Assembly: GCA_022747635.1 (NCBI GenBank)
Contig: JAKTNV010000012.1
Location: 1,253,001 to 1,317,000, forward strand
Source: Hetaerina americana
Taxonomy: Eukaryota > Arthropoda > Insecta > Odonata > Calopterygidae
Length of the DNA stretch: 64,000 nt
Reading direction: 5' to 3'
A model generated the notes under the pieces. That model was given only the letters and a program-made list of their open reading frames with translations. It had not been told where the DNA came from and searched no databases. This document shows positions 44,050 through 55,257 of this stretch, one piece after another. The translations under genes and the position numbers were made by a program. The first letter of the stretch is position 1. Every line of letters starts with the position of its first letter.

Positions 44050-44122
44050 TTACATCTTCGCAATAACCCGCGTTACGGCGGGATGTTGCGAAGATGTAAG
44101 GCGGGTGCTGGGGTAGCACCCG
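44050..44122. repeat. Two adjacent perfect hairpins
   Basis: Arms TTACATCTTCGCAA / TTGCGAAGATGTAA (44050-44063, 44086-44099) enclose a nested CCCGC/GCGGG stem. A second hairpin CGGGTGCT/AGCACCCG (44102-44109, 44115-44122) follows after two bases. Function is unknown. Confidence 0.8.
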
Positions 44123-44934
44123 TTAGATCAGCGTAACCAAATCAATGCTAACAGAAAAGTATTCTGATAAATACCCACGCAGACGCATGTATTCAAACAA
44201 AAATTACTGTCGTTAGTATTGACAGCGTTGCAATGGTCACATGCATCATGGAAACTGTCCGGGTGAGGAAACTGCCGGAGGCGGCTTGCTTTCAGTCTTT
44301 TACGGTCCTCTTTTGACTACCAAATGACCTTAAATGTACACATTTAGAGCACACGAGAAATTATCCAAATAGTTTCATCAGTTGGGCTTGAATCCTGCAA
44401 CTCCCAATTGCTGGTTAAGCATTAATTCCGTCTGAGTTTCCGAACTCCCTCTTACCTTCCAATAGTTTCCTCTTCCCTCTTTCATTAGCTAAAATACTGA
44501 TAATCCCACCTCATAATTCACATCCGTCGGAAAGAAAAGATAGTTCCTCTAAGTACATCCATAAAGGCCGAAACTAGGATGATTCCGCCGACCATCACTC
44601 GCTACGTATGACACGGTCGCGATACGCGATCTTATCAACTAATCGATAATTCTACTCATATTGAATTTCTGGGAAGGTAGCGGTGGTATAATAGCGGCGA
44701 TGTAATATCAACCCATGTTTGTGAAATTGAAAACGAAAAGTGAGAGTGTAGTCGAAAATAATCAAAATGCATGCCTACTCGTCAAATAAAAATAAATTAA
44801 TAATAATAATGAGTTAAAAGAGGTTAATAATAATGCCCACGAAGCTATAATTACTAAAATTTACGCGTGACTAGGGGGCTTGACGAGAAGGCAAAATGGA
44901 GACGATAATTTGAGCACTTGGATGATTCGGAGCG

Positions 44935-45115
44935 CATCCAATCTAATTCTCTGTTTTTCCGATGGCCAGATCCTCCTGGGGAAACCGCTGGTGACAAGGG
45001 GAAAAATAGCTGGTGGTCCTTCCCTGATGTGTGATTTTTTCATGGTGTAGGGCATACTCTGAGGTTATCTGTATACCTATCTAATCAGTCCTTGGTTGAT
45101 TATTTTGTCTATCAA
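44935..45115 (+). repeat. Degraded SINE1 body fragment
   Basis: CCAGATCCTCCTGGGGAAACC, TCCTTCCCTGATGTGTGATT and GGTTGATTATTTTGTCTAT match the SINE1 body and end. The tRNA head is absent. Confidence 0.6.
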
Positions 45116-45879
45116 GGCTTTGAAGACAATGGATTTGATTGAACGTACTGGTTTAAAAAGAGCTTCAGTCCTTTCTATATGCCTGCTCCTTCAATGCTGC
45201 TGGGTCCAGATTTTTCCAGCCACATACTATTTATACTGCTTCCGAATCACACCTTTATTCTTATAAGATACTCCTAGGTTTAACAGAAAATATGAATTTC
45301 TTCCCGTCAACATAAAGTTCTTTTTTCTAGATCAGACATTGAATGAAAGTGTGAGAGTTCCACCTTCTTTCCTAAACATATTCCACATTTTACGATAAAA
45401 TCCCTCACTTATATGCATATAAAACCAACTAACAAACAACAATATCTCCATTATAACATTTGCCATCCTAATCATGCCAAACTCACCCCTTACTGTCCTT
45501 CCATACGTGGGTACAGCATAGCATATCCAATCATCCTGATTCCCGTGATAAATCCTTCTCAGACTGACGGGTTTTACGGGTTTGATGCAAAAAGACGAAG
45601 CAGTGGCTCGCATGACTCCATGTCTTTATCTCCTGCTATAAAACTATAGTTTTCCAGTACATGGATGGAAGGTTTAAATCCACTTCGATTATGAGTCTCC
45701 TATTTTGTAAATGGGAATTCAAATAGTGACCTCTCATTCTAGTTTTAATATTGATGTATCTCCGGAATCGGGGGGTCTGTAATAGGCACAAATATATACT
45801 CTTCTCGGCCTAGGGCTTTTTATGGAGCACCGAGCATATTACTATTAGAGAACCGCTCATTTCTGCTTTCTTGAATATC

Positions 45880-46135
45880 TTTAACAGCTATGATCCTCCA
45901 ATCCTAATTTCCCTGTCCCTTCTGTACATTCTAAAGCCTTTTGGAAAAATCTCCTCGTCTACGATGTCTTGCGGTAACCCGTTCCCAGTTCCCGCAATTA
46001 AATAGGTTTTGGTACCTTTCATCATGTGGTGACAGCCGAATTTTTTGTTTTTTAAACTTCGGCAGTTGATTGCCATTACGGAGATAGTTTTATCTTTATA
46101 CATACTATATAATTTTCTGTGATGGCCCCTCACGA
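45880..46135 (-). mobile_element. LINE endonuclease relic
   Basis: The minus strand has ISVMAINCRSLKNKKFGCHH, KTYLIAGTGNGLPQDIVDEE and GFRMYRRDREIRIGG, matching the first 80 residues of an APE endonuclease. The conserved ETW-type segment is not recognisable (reads TGNG). It is the same family as at 34190. A GC-rich stretch further upstream on this strand (46560-46920) may be part of its 5' region, but I cannot assign it. Confidence 0.65.
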
Positions 46136-47025
46136 TGCTAACTACCGTAGGAATTATTTTTGTCTATTTATTCTCGATTACTAAGTCTAAACATTCATTG
46201 CACTTTCCGTCATTCTTGTTTCAGTTGTTTTAATGAAAGACCCGTGGAATGCTTTTCAAGTGAATTCCCTCTAATTGACCTTCTCTCTAATCTACCAACA
46301 ACGCTAGACTCTCTTCGCATGTTCCTGTATCCCATGCGCTACCTCTGCGATGCCTAACCGTATAATACACCCCAAGGCGATTTGAAGGTTTCGTGCACGA
46401 TTAAAGGATGGGCCGTGGTTCAATGAAGCCCACACCCATTCTCCGACAAAACTTCCCCATTCTATTATTAACTCCTTAAAATACGATTCCGAACCATAAT
46501 ACCCCGGCCAACACATGGCAAAATTGAGCATGTGGATAACTTGATTGAGACTTCCAACGGCGCCGCGACTCGCTTTACCTCCGCACTCAGGTTCTTGAAA
46601 GAATCCAGAATATCTTCGGATCCGCGAGTAGATGCATCGTCACGTGGGCTGCAATGAGTACATTGGTGGAACCCACGATCCGTACGACCGTCTTCACCAC
46701 CTGCGTCACCTGAGGAACCCCCCCCCCCGGTTCACACCACGAGGACCGCCATCCAGCATTTCCCTTCCTTTGGACCCTACGTCGCAGGGGAGACATTGTA
46801 CGTCGGACATAAGAAATCGCTGCTCCCTCCCTTCTCGAACATGGGTGGCTCCGCTTTGGTGGTGCCGCCGCTGCTCTAGGGGCTGCTATGGTGATATCAC
46901 CCGATAGCATTCCGAAGTTTAGATGCGGATATAGTTTTGGGAACGGAGGGCTGGATGGATGTACTTTCGGAGGATGTTAATGAAGGTGAAGTTTTCCCTT
47001 CAAGTTACAATATATATAATTATAA
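46136..47025. other. No gene recognised; GC-rich patch at 46560-46920
   Basis: Open frames on both strands of the GC-rich patch have no family that I recognise. Its place upstream of the minus-strand endonuclease relic would fit a LINE 5' region. Confidence 0.35.
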
Positions 47026-47218
47026 AAAACCATAAACACAGTAATCAACCCGAAGGTTGATTCCTTCTTTTCCCTATGCCGGTTTCTCAGGAAAACCTGG
47101 TACCCGAAAACTCACATAGCTTGGGGCTGCAGGTGCCCAGAGTGCCTTGCCCGGAAATCGAACCCGGGCCCCTCCGGTCAGCAGTCCAACGCTCTACCCC
47201 CTGGACTACCGCGACCCA
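47026..47218 (-). repeat. SINE1 copy with internal deletion
   Basis: Read on the minus strand it has a good head (TAGTCCAGGGGGTAGAGCGT, GGTTCGATTTCC) and the GGGCACCTGCAGCCCCAAGC segment. The middle of the body is deleted before the CAACCTTCGGGTTGATTACT end. It borders a (TA)n/(TAAA)n tract. Confidence 0.85.
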
Positions 47219-47242
47219 CACACACATACACACACACATATA

Positions 47243-47349
<107 letters not shown>

Positions 47350-47440
47350 TGTTTCTTCTGAAGAAGACGGAGCCAAATTCCGTCGAAAATATCAAGAAAT
47401 ATCGTGTGAGTGTTCTTATATTGTTTGTTGCTGTCCAAGT

Positions 47441-47443
<3 letters not shown>

Positions 47444-47507
<64 letters not shown>
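47444..47507. repeat. (TA)n microsatellite
   Basis: The TA tract borders the roughly 95-bp core that begins at 47349. Confidence 0.95.
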
Positions 47508-47510
<3 letters not shown>

Positions 47511-47639
47511 GAGACAGGGGTAAGAGAAACGGATAAGGAGTATTCATTGCCATTAAAAACACTTTATCATCTATGCGCAAAAATGAGATGACCTGATTGA
47601 GAGCGTTTGGTGCACAATAAAGAGAAATAACCAGAGCAC

Positions 47640-49670
47640 ACCTGATTCTACTTCAGATTCAATAGAGGCTTTAGATAACCAAATATCGCATTTTATCCGC
47701 AAGGATACAAAAAGCGACATTCAGACAGGGGGTGATTTCAACCTTCCTTCAATAGGCTGGGACAAATACTGCAATAATATCGCAGCGAGAAACCGCGATT
47801 CATGCGCGGCTACCTTCAGTATGCTCACCGCCAATCCAATGAGCCAAATAATAAGAACACAAACTAGGGGCAAAAATATTCTAGATATTTGCTTAATAAA
47901 CCTTCCCAAAATGGCCACATATTCATATGTAACTGAAGCAAAAAATGAATACAAAGCAACTGTAATAGAATTATCTGCTTCGGTGGACAAAATCGTAAAA
48001 CCCAGTAGAAAGGTGTGCCTATTCGAAAAGGGTAACTTTAAGGATTTTACCGCGTATCTTAGCAAAAGCCTAAATTCCGAAAACGCGCAATGGATTTGGG
48101 ACTGAGGCTACATGGAAGCATTTCCTGGAGTTAATTAGACACGATGTAGAGAAATGTATCGATACCAAAAAGAAAAACGATAGTGACGAACCACGATGAA
48201 GGGCTTTGAGACAATAAAGGAAATTGCATTCGAAATAAAAATAAATTTGAAAAACGGCCAAGTAACGTCTTCTGAAAGTGCACCAAGAGAACACGCGAAC
48301 TTAACATATCGTAGGGAAACGAAGAAAATAATGCAAAGAGCCCCAATAAATTTCACCAGAAATGTGATGTGCGATTACTTGGAGAATGATCCTGAGGCAT
48401 TCTGGTCGTATGTTAGGGAATTGCAGGGAAAATTTCCAACCATAGAGTCCCTCAAAGGCAGCAATAGGATTATATATACAGACAGCACCAAAAAAGGGAA
48501 TGTTTTAAATAATTTCTTTCAAAGCTTGCACACTAATGACAGAGAGATACCCAGGGAAGGCCACGCCACTCCTATCGCTAATATGGATTGCATTAGAATT
48601 ACGCGCAAAGGAATAACGAAACAACACCTACACATTAAAAGTAGTAGTTCACCCGGACTAGAGTAGACTCCAGCAAGAGAATACCGAAAGAGCTCACACT
48701 CAAAATTGCGCCTTTTTAAATACATATTCAACCAATCGATTTCAGAAGGTGTTGTTCCCCTTGGACTGGAAAAATAGTCAACATCAAACCTATTTTCAAA
48801 AGCGGAAATAAACACGACCCCGGCAATTACCGACCAATATAGTTACCCTCCCTCTCCTGTAAGGTCTTGGAACACATTACTGTTATGTCAAGACATTCCT
48901 CGACAATCAGGGCCTATTATCCAGCGGACAACACGGATCCAGAAAGGAGAGATTCAGAAACGCAGTTGGGACTTTTTATACACGACGTACTGCAATCGGG
49001 GGAAAGAAGCAAACAATGAGATGCGGTATTCTTGGTTGTCAAAAAAGCCTTTGATATAGTCTCACACGCTAAATTGATTCACGAGTTACAAAGGTATGGA
49101 ATAAACTACAAACTGGATCCGGGACTTCCTTACTGACCGCAAACAAAAGGTAGGGATAGATGGCTCAAGCTCTAATTATGTGCAAGTAACATCCGGCGTC
49201 CCACAGGGTAGCGTCTTAGGACCACTACTATTTATTAAATACATTCATGATATCACCTGCAAAATAAAAATCAGCATAAGATTCCTTGCCGACGACACTT
49301 AAATCCGCAGGGAAATAGAGAAAGACGCAGATCGTGAATCATTAAAAACTGACTTGAACAACATTAAAAAATTGTGTGAAGAATGGGGGCTGGCATTAAA
49401 TACGAAAAAATGTACCGTAATGCATTTCTTAAACGATAGAAAAAACGATCAAGCTTTACCAACTTACACACTCGGAGGTGTTTGGATGAGCGTCGGGAAT
49501 GAAGTAAAATACTTGGGGGTCACGATTGCATCGGATCTTACTTGGGTAAAACATATGCGCACTATTTGCGGAGGGACGCTAAAAGTCTCCTCCCCCTTAT
49601 CCCTTACCCTTCCCACCTGGTACTTTCACCCTTTTGATGGAAGGCGGGGTATTTATGAAGCTGCAGATTA
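47640..49670 (+). mobile_element. LINE, endonuclease tail to RT, broken
   Basis: In order: endonuclease end (GGDFNLPSIGW-like text near 47735; LISICLINLPKMATYSYVTE-like near 47890), linker (48196-48666, with FTRNVMCDYLENDPEAFWSY), RT (KPIFKSGNKHDPGNYRPI; VKKAFDIVSHAKLIHELQRY; VTSGVPQGSVLGPLLF; RFLADDT near 49290, LADD in place of FADD), then a frame at 49354 with CEEWGLALNTKKCTVMHFL and VKYLGVTIASDLTWVKH. After GGTLK it jumps straight to a 3'-UTR-like CCCACCTGGTACTTTCACCC, so the C-terminus is deleted. Confidence 0.8.
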
Positions 49671-49679
49671 TCAAATTTA

Positions 49680-49800
49680 TGGTCAGCTAATTCCAGCGGT
49701 CGCAACTCAAAAAGACCTAGGTGTCATCTTTGGCACCAAACTTCTCTTTCGTGAGCTTATCGGAAGTATTTCCGCAAAAGCCACGTGGGCATGATTTATC
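49680..49800 (+). mobile_element. Small LINE C-terminal fragment
   Basis: AVATQKDLGVIFGTKLLFRE then LIGSISAKATWA resembles the QKDLGVxFDxKLxFxxHI block after the RT of a different LINE family from the one just before it. Confidence 0.55.
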
Positions 49801-49865
49801 GATCTGGTGAAGCATTTAACTTGCCAGCTCGCCACACTTTTTTCTTTGCCTACATTCCTCCTGTC

Positions 49866-50072
49866 CTTGCCGGCCTCGGTGGCGTCGGGATAACATTCTC
49901 GCATGACAACGGAGAGGTCGTTGGTTCGATTCGCGACTAGGTGGGTTTTCTTCCAACTTGGGCTTGGGAGTTTGTAATTGCCCGTGATGTAATATAGAGG
50001 AGTTAAGCGGAAAAAGAGACCATGAAGGTTTAATTTCTCCGCAGGAGAAGATGTCATTTAAACAAATAAAAT
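49866..50072 (+). repeat. Third tRNA-derived SINE-like repeat (single copy here)
   Basis: The head reads GCCGGCCTCGGTGGCGTCGG, with B box GGTTCGATTCG 50 bases later, then GTGGGTTTTCTTCCAACTTG and a body ending near CATTTAAACAAATAAAAT. The A- and B-box spacing fits a tRNA-derived SINE. No second copy is present in the window. Confidence 0.55.
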
Positions 50073-50429
50073 ACTAGAACACTATTCCCAAATGGGAATA
50101 GTGTTGGGACCCACTTCTCTCGAACTACATGAGCACTCGATGAGGTTCTTTCCCTCAATCATTCGCGACCGTCATATAAAATTCCGTGACTTCTTTCTAG
50201 ATTCCACCGGGGCTGCTCAAGGAATGTCCTCCCTCGCTGATCGCCATGCCATGATAAATATAAATTATCACAATTTTTAGTGAAAAAATGCAACAAGACT
50301 ACTTTAAATATATTCACACATGCACGTGTAAACATAGGCGTACGCAAATACATATACAGATGCATACATGTATATGGATACACTAAAATATATACACACA
50401 TACACACACTTGCATACCTACATACATAT

Positions 50430-50850
50430 GTAATGATGGTTCAATTTCATTCCTATTTGATGTGAGCAGCAGGGTTTGCTGTCTTTAATTGTTTCCGGGA
50501 AAAAAGACATTTTAAAACTACCCGTTCCGCAGTCTGCCTCTCTAATACGTATTGAAAGAATGATCATGTCTTCCATAGTAACTTGGGAATTTTTAGGTAG
50601 GCTGAACGTCTGCGGAAATCTGATCAGTCCCAAATTTATTTAAGAGATTCAGTCTAAATATTTATCTTCACTATGTAGTGAGCTCCATCCCAAATCTTTC
50701 AAAAATGATATCATACTGATGTCCTCGTCATGTTCTCATTTGGCAAATCTCGCGACCCTGCGCTTCACGCTTCACGACTCTTTTATCAAAATTGCCTCAT
50801 GAGGATCCCAGATGATGGCTACATACTCCAGGTGAGGTGAGGTCTAAAAA
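50430..50850 (-). mobile_element. LINE C-terminal relic
   Basis: On the minus strand LEYVAIIWDPHEA (near 50825) corresponds to the LEYAxxVWDP block. It is followed by RRVARFAK, ISFLKDLGWSSL, and RIREADCGTGSFKMSFFPET (in 50418-50633). It was assembled from several frames. Confidence 0.65.
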
Positions 50851-51689
50851 GCGAGAAGTAACATCGCTCTTTCACTTTCTCATCGCATTTCCCCGATACT
50901 TAAGAGTTTATAAGATGCAGCTAATGGGAGTTATGAAGCAATTCAAATGCCGTTCGTAGGGGGCAATTGGGTGAGATGAAACTGCCGCTCAGAAAAGCCT
51001 TTTCTTAATCTTAGAGACCAAGCCAAAGCCGAACTAAAGGAACGAGGGTAGCAGGGGGATAACCGGCAGAGCCACAAAACAGAGAAACCCTTCCTGGCCT
51101 CCCTCAGTTCTCGTGGCTCCCGTATTCTCCCGATGGTCAGCTCTCCAAACCTTGATGAGGTTAAGGAAAACTCTCAAGTTGACTTTCAAGTCGAGAATCC
51201 CTTTTCCGGGAAGGAATCCGCAAACTCGGACCATCCGTTCTCACCCATTTTAGTGACTCAATGTATATACATTGAAAATAGACCTACTTCGCAAATACCA
51301 CGGCCTTTGGTTTTCCCGGTGCCATTCTTTGCTTTTCTTCCCGACCAAAGAGGTAGGGGAGCAAGCCGTGCGCTCCATCATGTTGACTCAGTTGCCGTGT
51401 TACCTGCACGATAAGCGCGGAAAGTGTAACATAAAAAGGCTTTTTACGTGAAGATAAGATAAATCGTTTGGAATTTCACCTTCCGTCCGTGAATGTGTAA
51501 TACATCCATTCTTAGTGACGTGAATCGTACGCTGCCAATCCATGCTGCCGAAGTCATCAGAGGAAGAAGGCGTCAAGATCAATCTGGCGATCGGACCAGC
51601 GTCCTTGGAAGAGGCGTTCGATGCGCCTTTTGAATGACTACAGCTTCGAGAGCGGCTTCGCGTAAAAATGGTCATCCCGGCATTTATAC
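50851..51689. other. No gene recognised
   Basis: Mixed sequence without a supported exon or repeat. Confidence 0.45.
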
Positions 51690-52030
51690 GCCTCCCTCGC
51701 CTGCATCTACATGAATACCCCGCGCTCCACCAAAAATGTGTGTGGCAGGGGTCCAAGCACCAGGCGGGGTAGGCATGGGATAAGTGAGAAGAAGGGAAAC
51801 ATATTTCCAAACCTAAAAAATACAAACATGTGCATGATGGTAGAATAGTTGACTCGAAACAAGTGTTAAGTTCATCTCGTAAAATAATCCTTTGACATTC
51901 GAAGCGGGGGAATAAACATGAACCGCTACCATAAGTAACGTATGATAGACCTCCACCATGCCAAGAGAGATCACGAAGAACTAGGAAGTAAGAAGGGGTA
52001 AGTGCTAATAATTCATGGACATGCAACTGC
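51690..52030 (-). repeat. LINE 3'-UTR fragment
   Basis: The minus strand carries CCCGCCTGGTGCTTGGACCC, CTGCCACACACATTTTTGGT and GCGGGGTATTCATGTAGATG, the same terminal type as at 49600-49670. The long minus frame across it is not a recognisable protein. Confidence 0.55.
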
Positions 52031-52388
52031 AAGCATGGCCTCTGACCCTAAATTCACAGAGAGAATGAGACACCCCACTGTTGGCGGCGGACGGCATGCC
52101 CATAAGATATGACTTGGGTGTTTAACCCAGGTTTCACGTTTTCTGCGCCTAATAATTGATTGTTCCATGAATAATCCTGAATATCTCATTTATACGCTAG
52201 AAGAACTTCCATTCCGGATAAAATATACCACACGCATCTATTAAAAAAACTCATTTTTGAGTTTATCCTGCGGTTAAACTTAATTGCCCATGTCTATTTC
52301 GATTGATACTCTCCTAATTATAATACGACGAGAATACCTGTTCGTGTACCCACTTTTATGTGCATAATCATGCATAAATTTGTATGAG

Positions 52389-52390
<2 letters not shown>

Positions 52391-52458
<68 letters not shown>
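52391..52458. repeat. (TA)n microsatellite hit by a mariner
   Basis: Nearly 70 bp of TA runs directly into the end of mariner element B, whose target is TA. Confidence 0.95.
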
Positions 52459-52459
<1 letters not shown>

Positions 52460-53790
52460 TACCTTGATCAAAAATTTCCCGGAATTTATTCAGAAAATTA
52501 AAAATACAAGTTTATTCATCTAAATCTATATTGTCCCCTTCAAAGTAATCCCCATCGACTGCAACACACTTATGCCAGCGCTTGATCCAATCCTCGAAAC
52601 ATTTTTTATATTCGGTTTTCGGTATGTCCATCAGTGCTTCCTGCGATTTTTCCATTACTTCCTCTCGGCTGCTAAAACGCGTTCCCCGTAATGGTTTTTT
52701 AACTCGATTGAACAGAAAGAAGTCACAGGGAGCCAAATCAGGTGAATTCGGTGGCTGTTGGATGGTATTTGTTGCATTTTTCGTCAAAAAATTACGAATA
52801 ATGATAGCACTGTGCGACGGTGCGTTATCATGGTGCAAAATCCACGAGTTTTCTGCCCACATTTCTGGTCTCTTTCGGCGAATTGCTTCACGCAAACGTC
52901 TCATAACGCCCAAATAATACTCTTTGTTTACTGTCTGGCCTTCTGGCAAAAATTCATGATGCACTACACCGTTGTAATCCATGAAAACCGTCAGCATTGC
53001 CTTCTTTTTTGACTGAAAACGACGTGGTTTTTTTGGTCTCGGCTCATTTGGTGAACGCCATTCACTTGCCTGATGTCTGGATTGCGTGTCGTACTCATAA
53101 ACCCACGTCTCGTCTCCAGTAATGATCCTTTTGATGAATGAGGGATCGGATTCAGCCTCGCAAATCATGTCTTTTGCGACGTCAACACGGTCTCTTTTTT
53201 GCATGAAATTGAGGTCTTTTGGCACCAACTTTGCTGCTACACGACGGAAACCCAAATCATTAACCACAATGTCTTGGGCGGATCCATAGGCAATGTTCAA
53301 GTCCTCCGCTATTTCTCTGATGGTTAATTTGCGGTTATTGACCAACATTTCTTTTACTTTATCAATTTTTTCACCGACTTTCGATGTCGATGGTCTGCCA
53401 CTGCGTTCATCATCTTCGATTGACTCACGACCACTTCTGAACCGCTCGTGCCACTGGTAAACGACCGTTTTTTTTAGAGAATCGTTGCCGAAACACTTTT
53501 CCAACATTTCCAACGTCCGTGCGCCACTAAATCCGTTTTTTACGCAAAATTTAATACAAGTTCGTTGTTGCAAATTTAAATCCATTTCTGAAATTGTAAA
53601 AAATCGCCAACACACACAGAGATAGATGTACTCTTGGCTACATAACTTTTGCAAATGTCAAGTTATGACACTAAGATTTAAAGGGAATATCAACAACAGA
53701 TGTACCAATTTAACAAAAAAAACAGAACTCAAATCGGAACGATGGGAGCGCCACACGGTGGTTATTCCGGGAACTTTTTGATCAAGGTAG
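52459..53790 (-). mobile_element. Full-length mariner element B, 1332 bp
   Basis: It has the same length and structure as element A, inverted. TA duplications are at 52457-52458 and 53791-53792. Its outer ends are perfectly matched over CTACCTTGATC, where element A carries one change. The left flank is a (TA)n microsatellite of nearly 70 bp, and the right flank is also TA-rich. Confidence 0.96.
52512..53585 (-). CDS. Mariner transposase, apparently intact, DD34D (357 aa)
   Basis: The protein differs from that of element A at only two positions: Leu to Val in AQDI(L/V)VNDLG and Thr to Ser in ESDP(T/S)FIKR. All three catalytic aspartates, both helix-turn-helix units and the SGRPST linker are present. 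I start at MDLNLQQR as for copy A; an upstream in-frame Met exists at 53654. Two near-identical intact frames in one window imply recent mobility, though activity itself is not shown. Confidence 0.95.
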   Translation of the reverse strand: MDLNLQQRTCIKFCVKNGFSGARTLEMLEKCFGNDSLKKTVVYQWHERFRSGRESIEDDERSGRPSTSKVGEKIDKVKEMLVNNRKLTIREIAEDLNIAYGSAQDIVVNDLGFRRVAAKLVPKDLNFMQKRDRVDVAKDMICEAESDPSFIKRIITGDETWVYEYDTQSRHQASEWRSPNEPRPKKPRRFQSKKKAMLTVFMDYNGVVHHEFLPEGQTVNKEYYLGVMRRLREAIRRKRPEMWAENSWILHHDNAPSHSAIIIRNFLTKNATNTIQQPPNSPDLAPCDFFLFNRVKKPLRGTRFSSREEVMEKSQEALMDIPKTEYKKCFEDWIKRWHKCVAVDGDYFEGDNIDLDE

Positions 53791-53814
53791 TATATATATA
53801 TGTAAATTTATATA

Positions 53815-53893
53815 ACTTGGACAGTAACAAACAACAAACTACTTTGTCGCCGTCCAAGTTTTTATTCCATACCGCCGAGTTACTTCGGCGAAA
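53815..53893. repeat. Foldback repeat beside TA tracts
   Basis: ACTTGGACAGTAACAAA (53815-53831) and TTTGTCGCCGTCCAAGT (53843-53859) are inverted with three mismatches, and a CGCCGA/TCGGCG hairpin follows. The ACTTGGAC motif recurs in reverse at 47424-47440 inside a similar TA-flanked unit. Confidence 0.7.
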
Positions 53894-53898
53894 TCATC

Positions 53899-53946
53899 TA
53901 TATATATATAAATATATATATATAAATATATATATATAAATATATA

Positions 53947-53984
<38 letters not shown>

Positions 53985-54030
53985 ACATATATATATATAC
54001 ATATATATATATACAATACATATATATACT
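53899..54030. repeat. Imperfect (TA)n tract
   Basis: TA repeats with AAATATATATA and CAATACATATATA interruptions lie between a short foldback repeat and a LINE 3' UTR. Confidence 0.9.
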
Positions 54031-54059
54031 CTCAGAATGTTCTGAGATTAGCGGGTCAT

Positions 54060-54880
54060 CTGTATGTGGGAGAGGGTCGTTGGGACAGAAGAGATCAGGT
54101 AGCATGATTATCGTTTAAAATAGTACATAGTTCTCTAAGAAAGATTTTTAGTCTGTGGAATTCTGAGAAAAAGGTGGTTCAAAGGTTGAAATGGTTGAAA
54201 AGGTTGGTTGTTCTGTGGTGTGCAAGGGCGGACGGATTTTATCTTGTACGTGCTCTTCAGGGTAACCGCGTTTGTGAAGTACATCGTGTAGATCATTCAC
54301 GTATTTGTTGAGGGAGGCTATGATATTGTGAATCCGGTATCCGCGGATAGAGTGAGAATTGGGAATCCAGCGTTTGGTGTGAGTAGAGTGAAAGGTGGTA
54401 AAATGTAGGTATTGCTGATGGTTAGTGGCTTTGATATGTAATGAGGTAGTGAATTTGTTGTTGTGAAGTGTCTGTGAAATGTCTGTATCAAAAAAGGTGA
54501 TGACGGAGTCTGAAATGGAAGCAGTGCATTTAGCCTGCCTTTTACAGTCTCCTCGGGGGGTAGAGTGTTTTGTGGTGCATGTTCATGTGGTAGTGGTGTT
54601 TCACATTCTTGCTTATTGTGTCCTGGCTTGCGTGTTGTAGGATGGCTTTCGTGCTGCATGCTGGGGTGCAGTTTTTTGTTGTTTTGCGGTATATGTGTTT
54701 TCATGAGTGTTGGATGAAGGGATTTTTGCATGAGTGTGTGCGCTGCTGTGGGTGTAATTTTCCACGTTGTTGTTTTGCATGTGGTATTGTTCCTTTTTAC
54801 GGTTGGTGACCTAACACCCCTCGCCACACGCCTTTGCGGCGGCTTGCGGGGTATTATGTAGATGTAGATGTAGATGTATA
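54060..54880 (+). repeat. LINE 3' UTR with (GTAGAT)n tail
   Basis: This matches the 3' UTR of the LINE at 56835 over hundreds of bases (GTGTTGGATGAAGG, GCATGAGTGTGTGCGCTGC, CTTTTTACGGTTGGTGACCT). It ends GGGGTATTATGTAGATGTAG, repeating into a TA tract. No protein-coding part is attached. Confidence 0.7.
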
Positions 54881-55257
54881 CATATATATATACAATACAT
54901 ATACAGGTATAAGTATGTGTACATAAAATATAATATTTATATTTATTAGGTAATCTACCGGTCTAGGTAAGTTTTAGATGGTCACTACTACCAAATAAAT
55001 ATGTCCTAACAAAACACAATACAACATCCTACTCTACAACAAGTTCCTCTTCATCTCTATGTAATTCCTTCATCCCGTCCAACATCCCTATTCTGTTCCT
55101 GAAATTTATTCGTTTGCCTATCCTTCTTCCCTGTATTGCTGTCTTCAACATCCCACTGCCCATCAATACGCCCTTAATTCATTTTTTCTGCCTCCCTGGG
55201 ATTTCTCCCAAAATCCCCTCGCCTCGCCCACCATACCCGGTTTGTTTTCCTTTCGGT

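Noticed and set aside
51400..52032. 210-residue minus-strand frame as a host gene
   Set aside because: It overlaps a LINE 3' end with the CCTGGTGCTTGGACCC and GCGGGGTATTCATG motifs, and no domain is recognisable.
54318..54827. 169-residue minus-strand open frame
   Set aside because: It lies antisense in a LINE 3' UTR that recurs at 57923-58460; its Thr/Pro/His-rich composition reflects the GT-rich sense strand.
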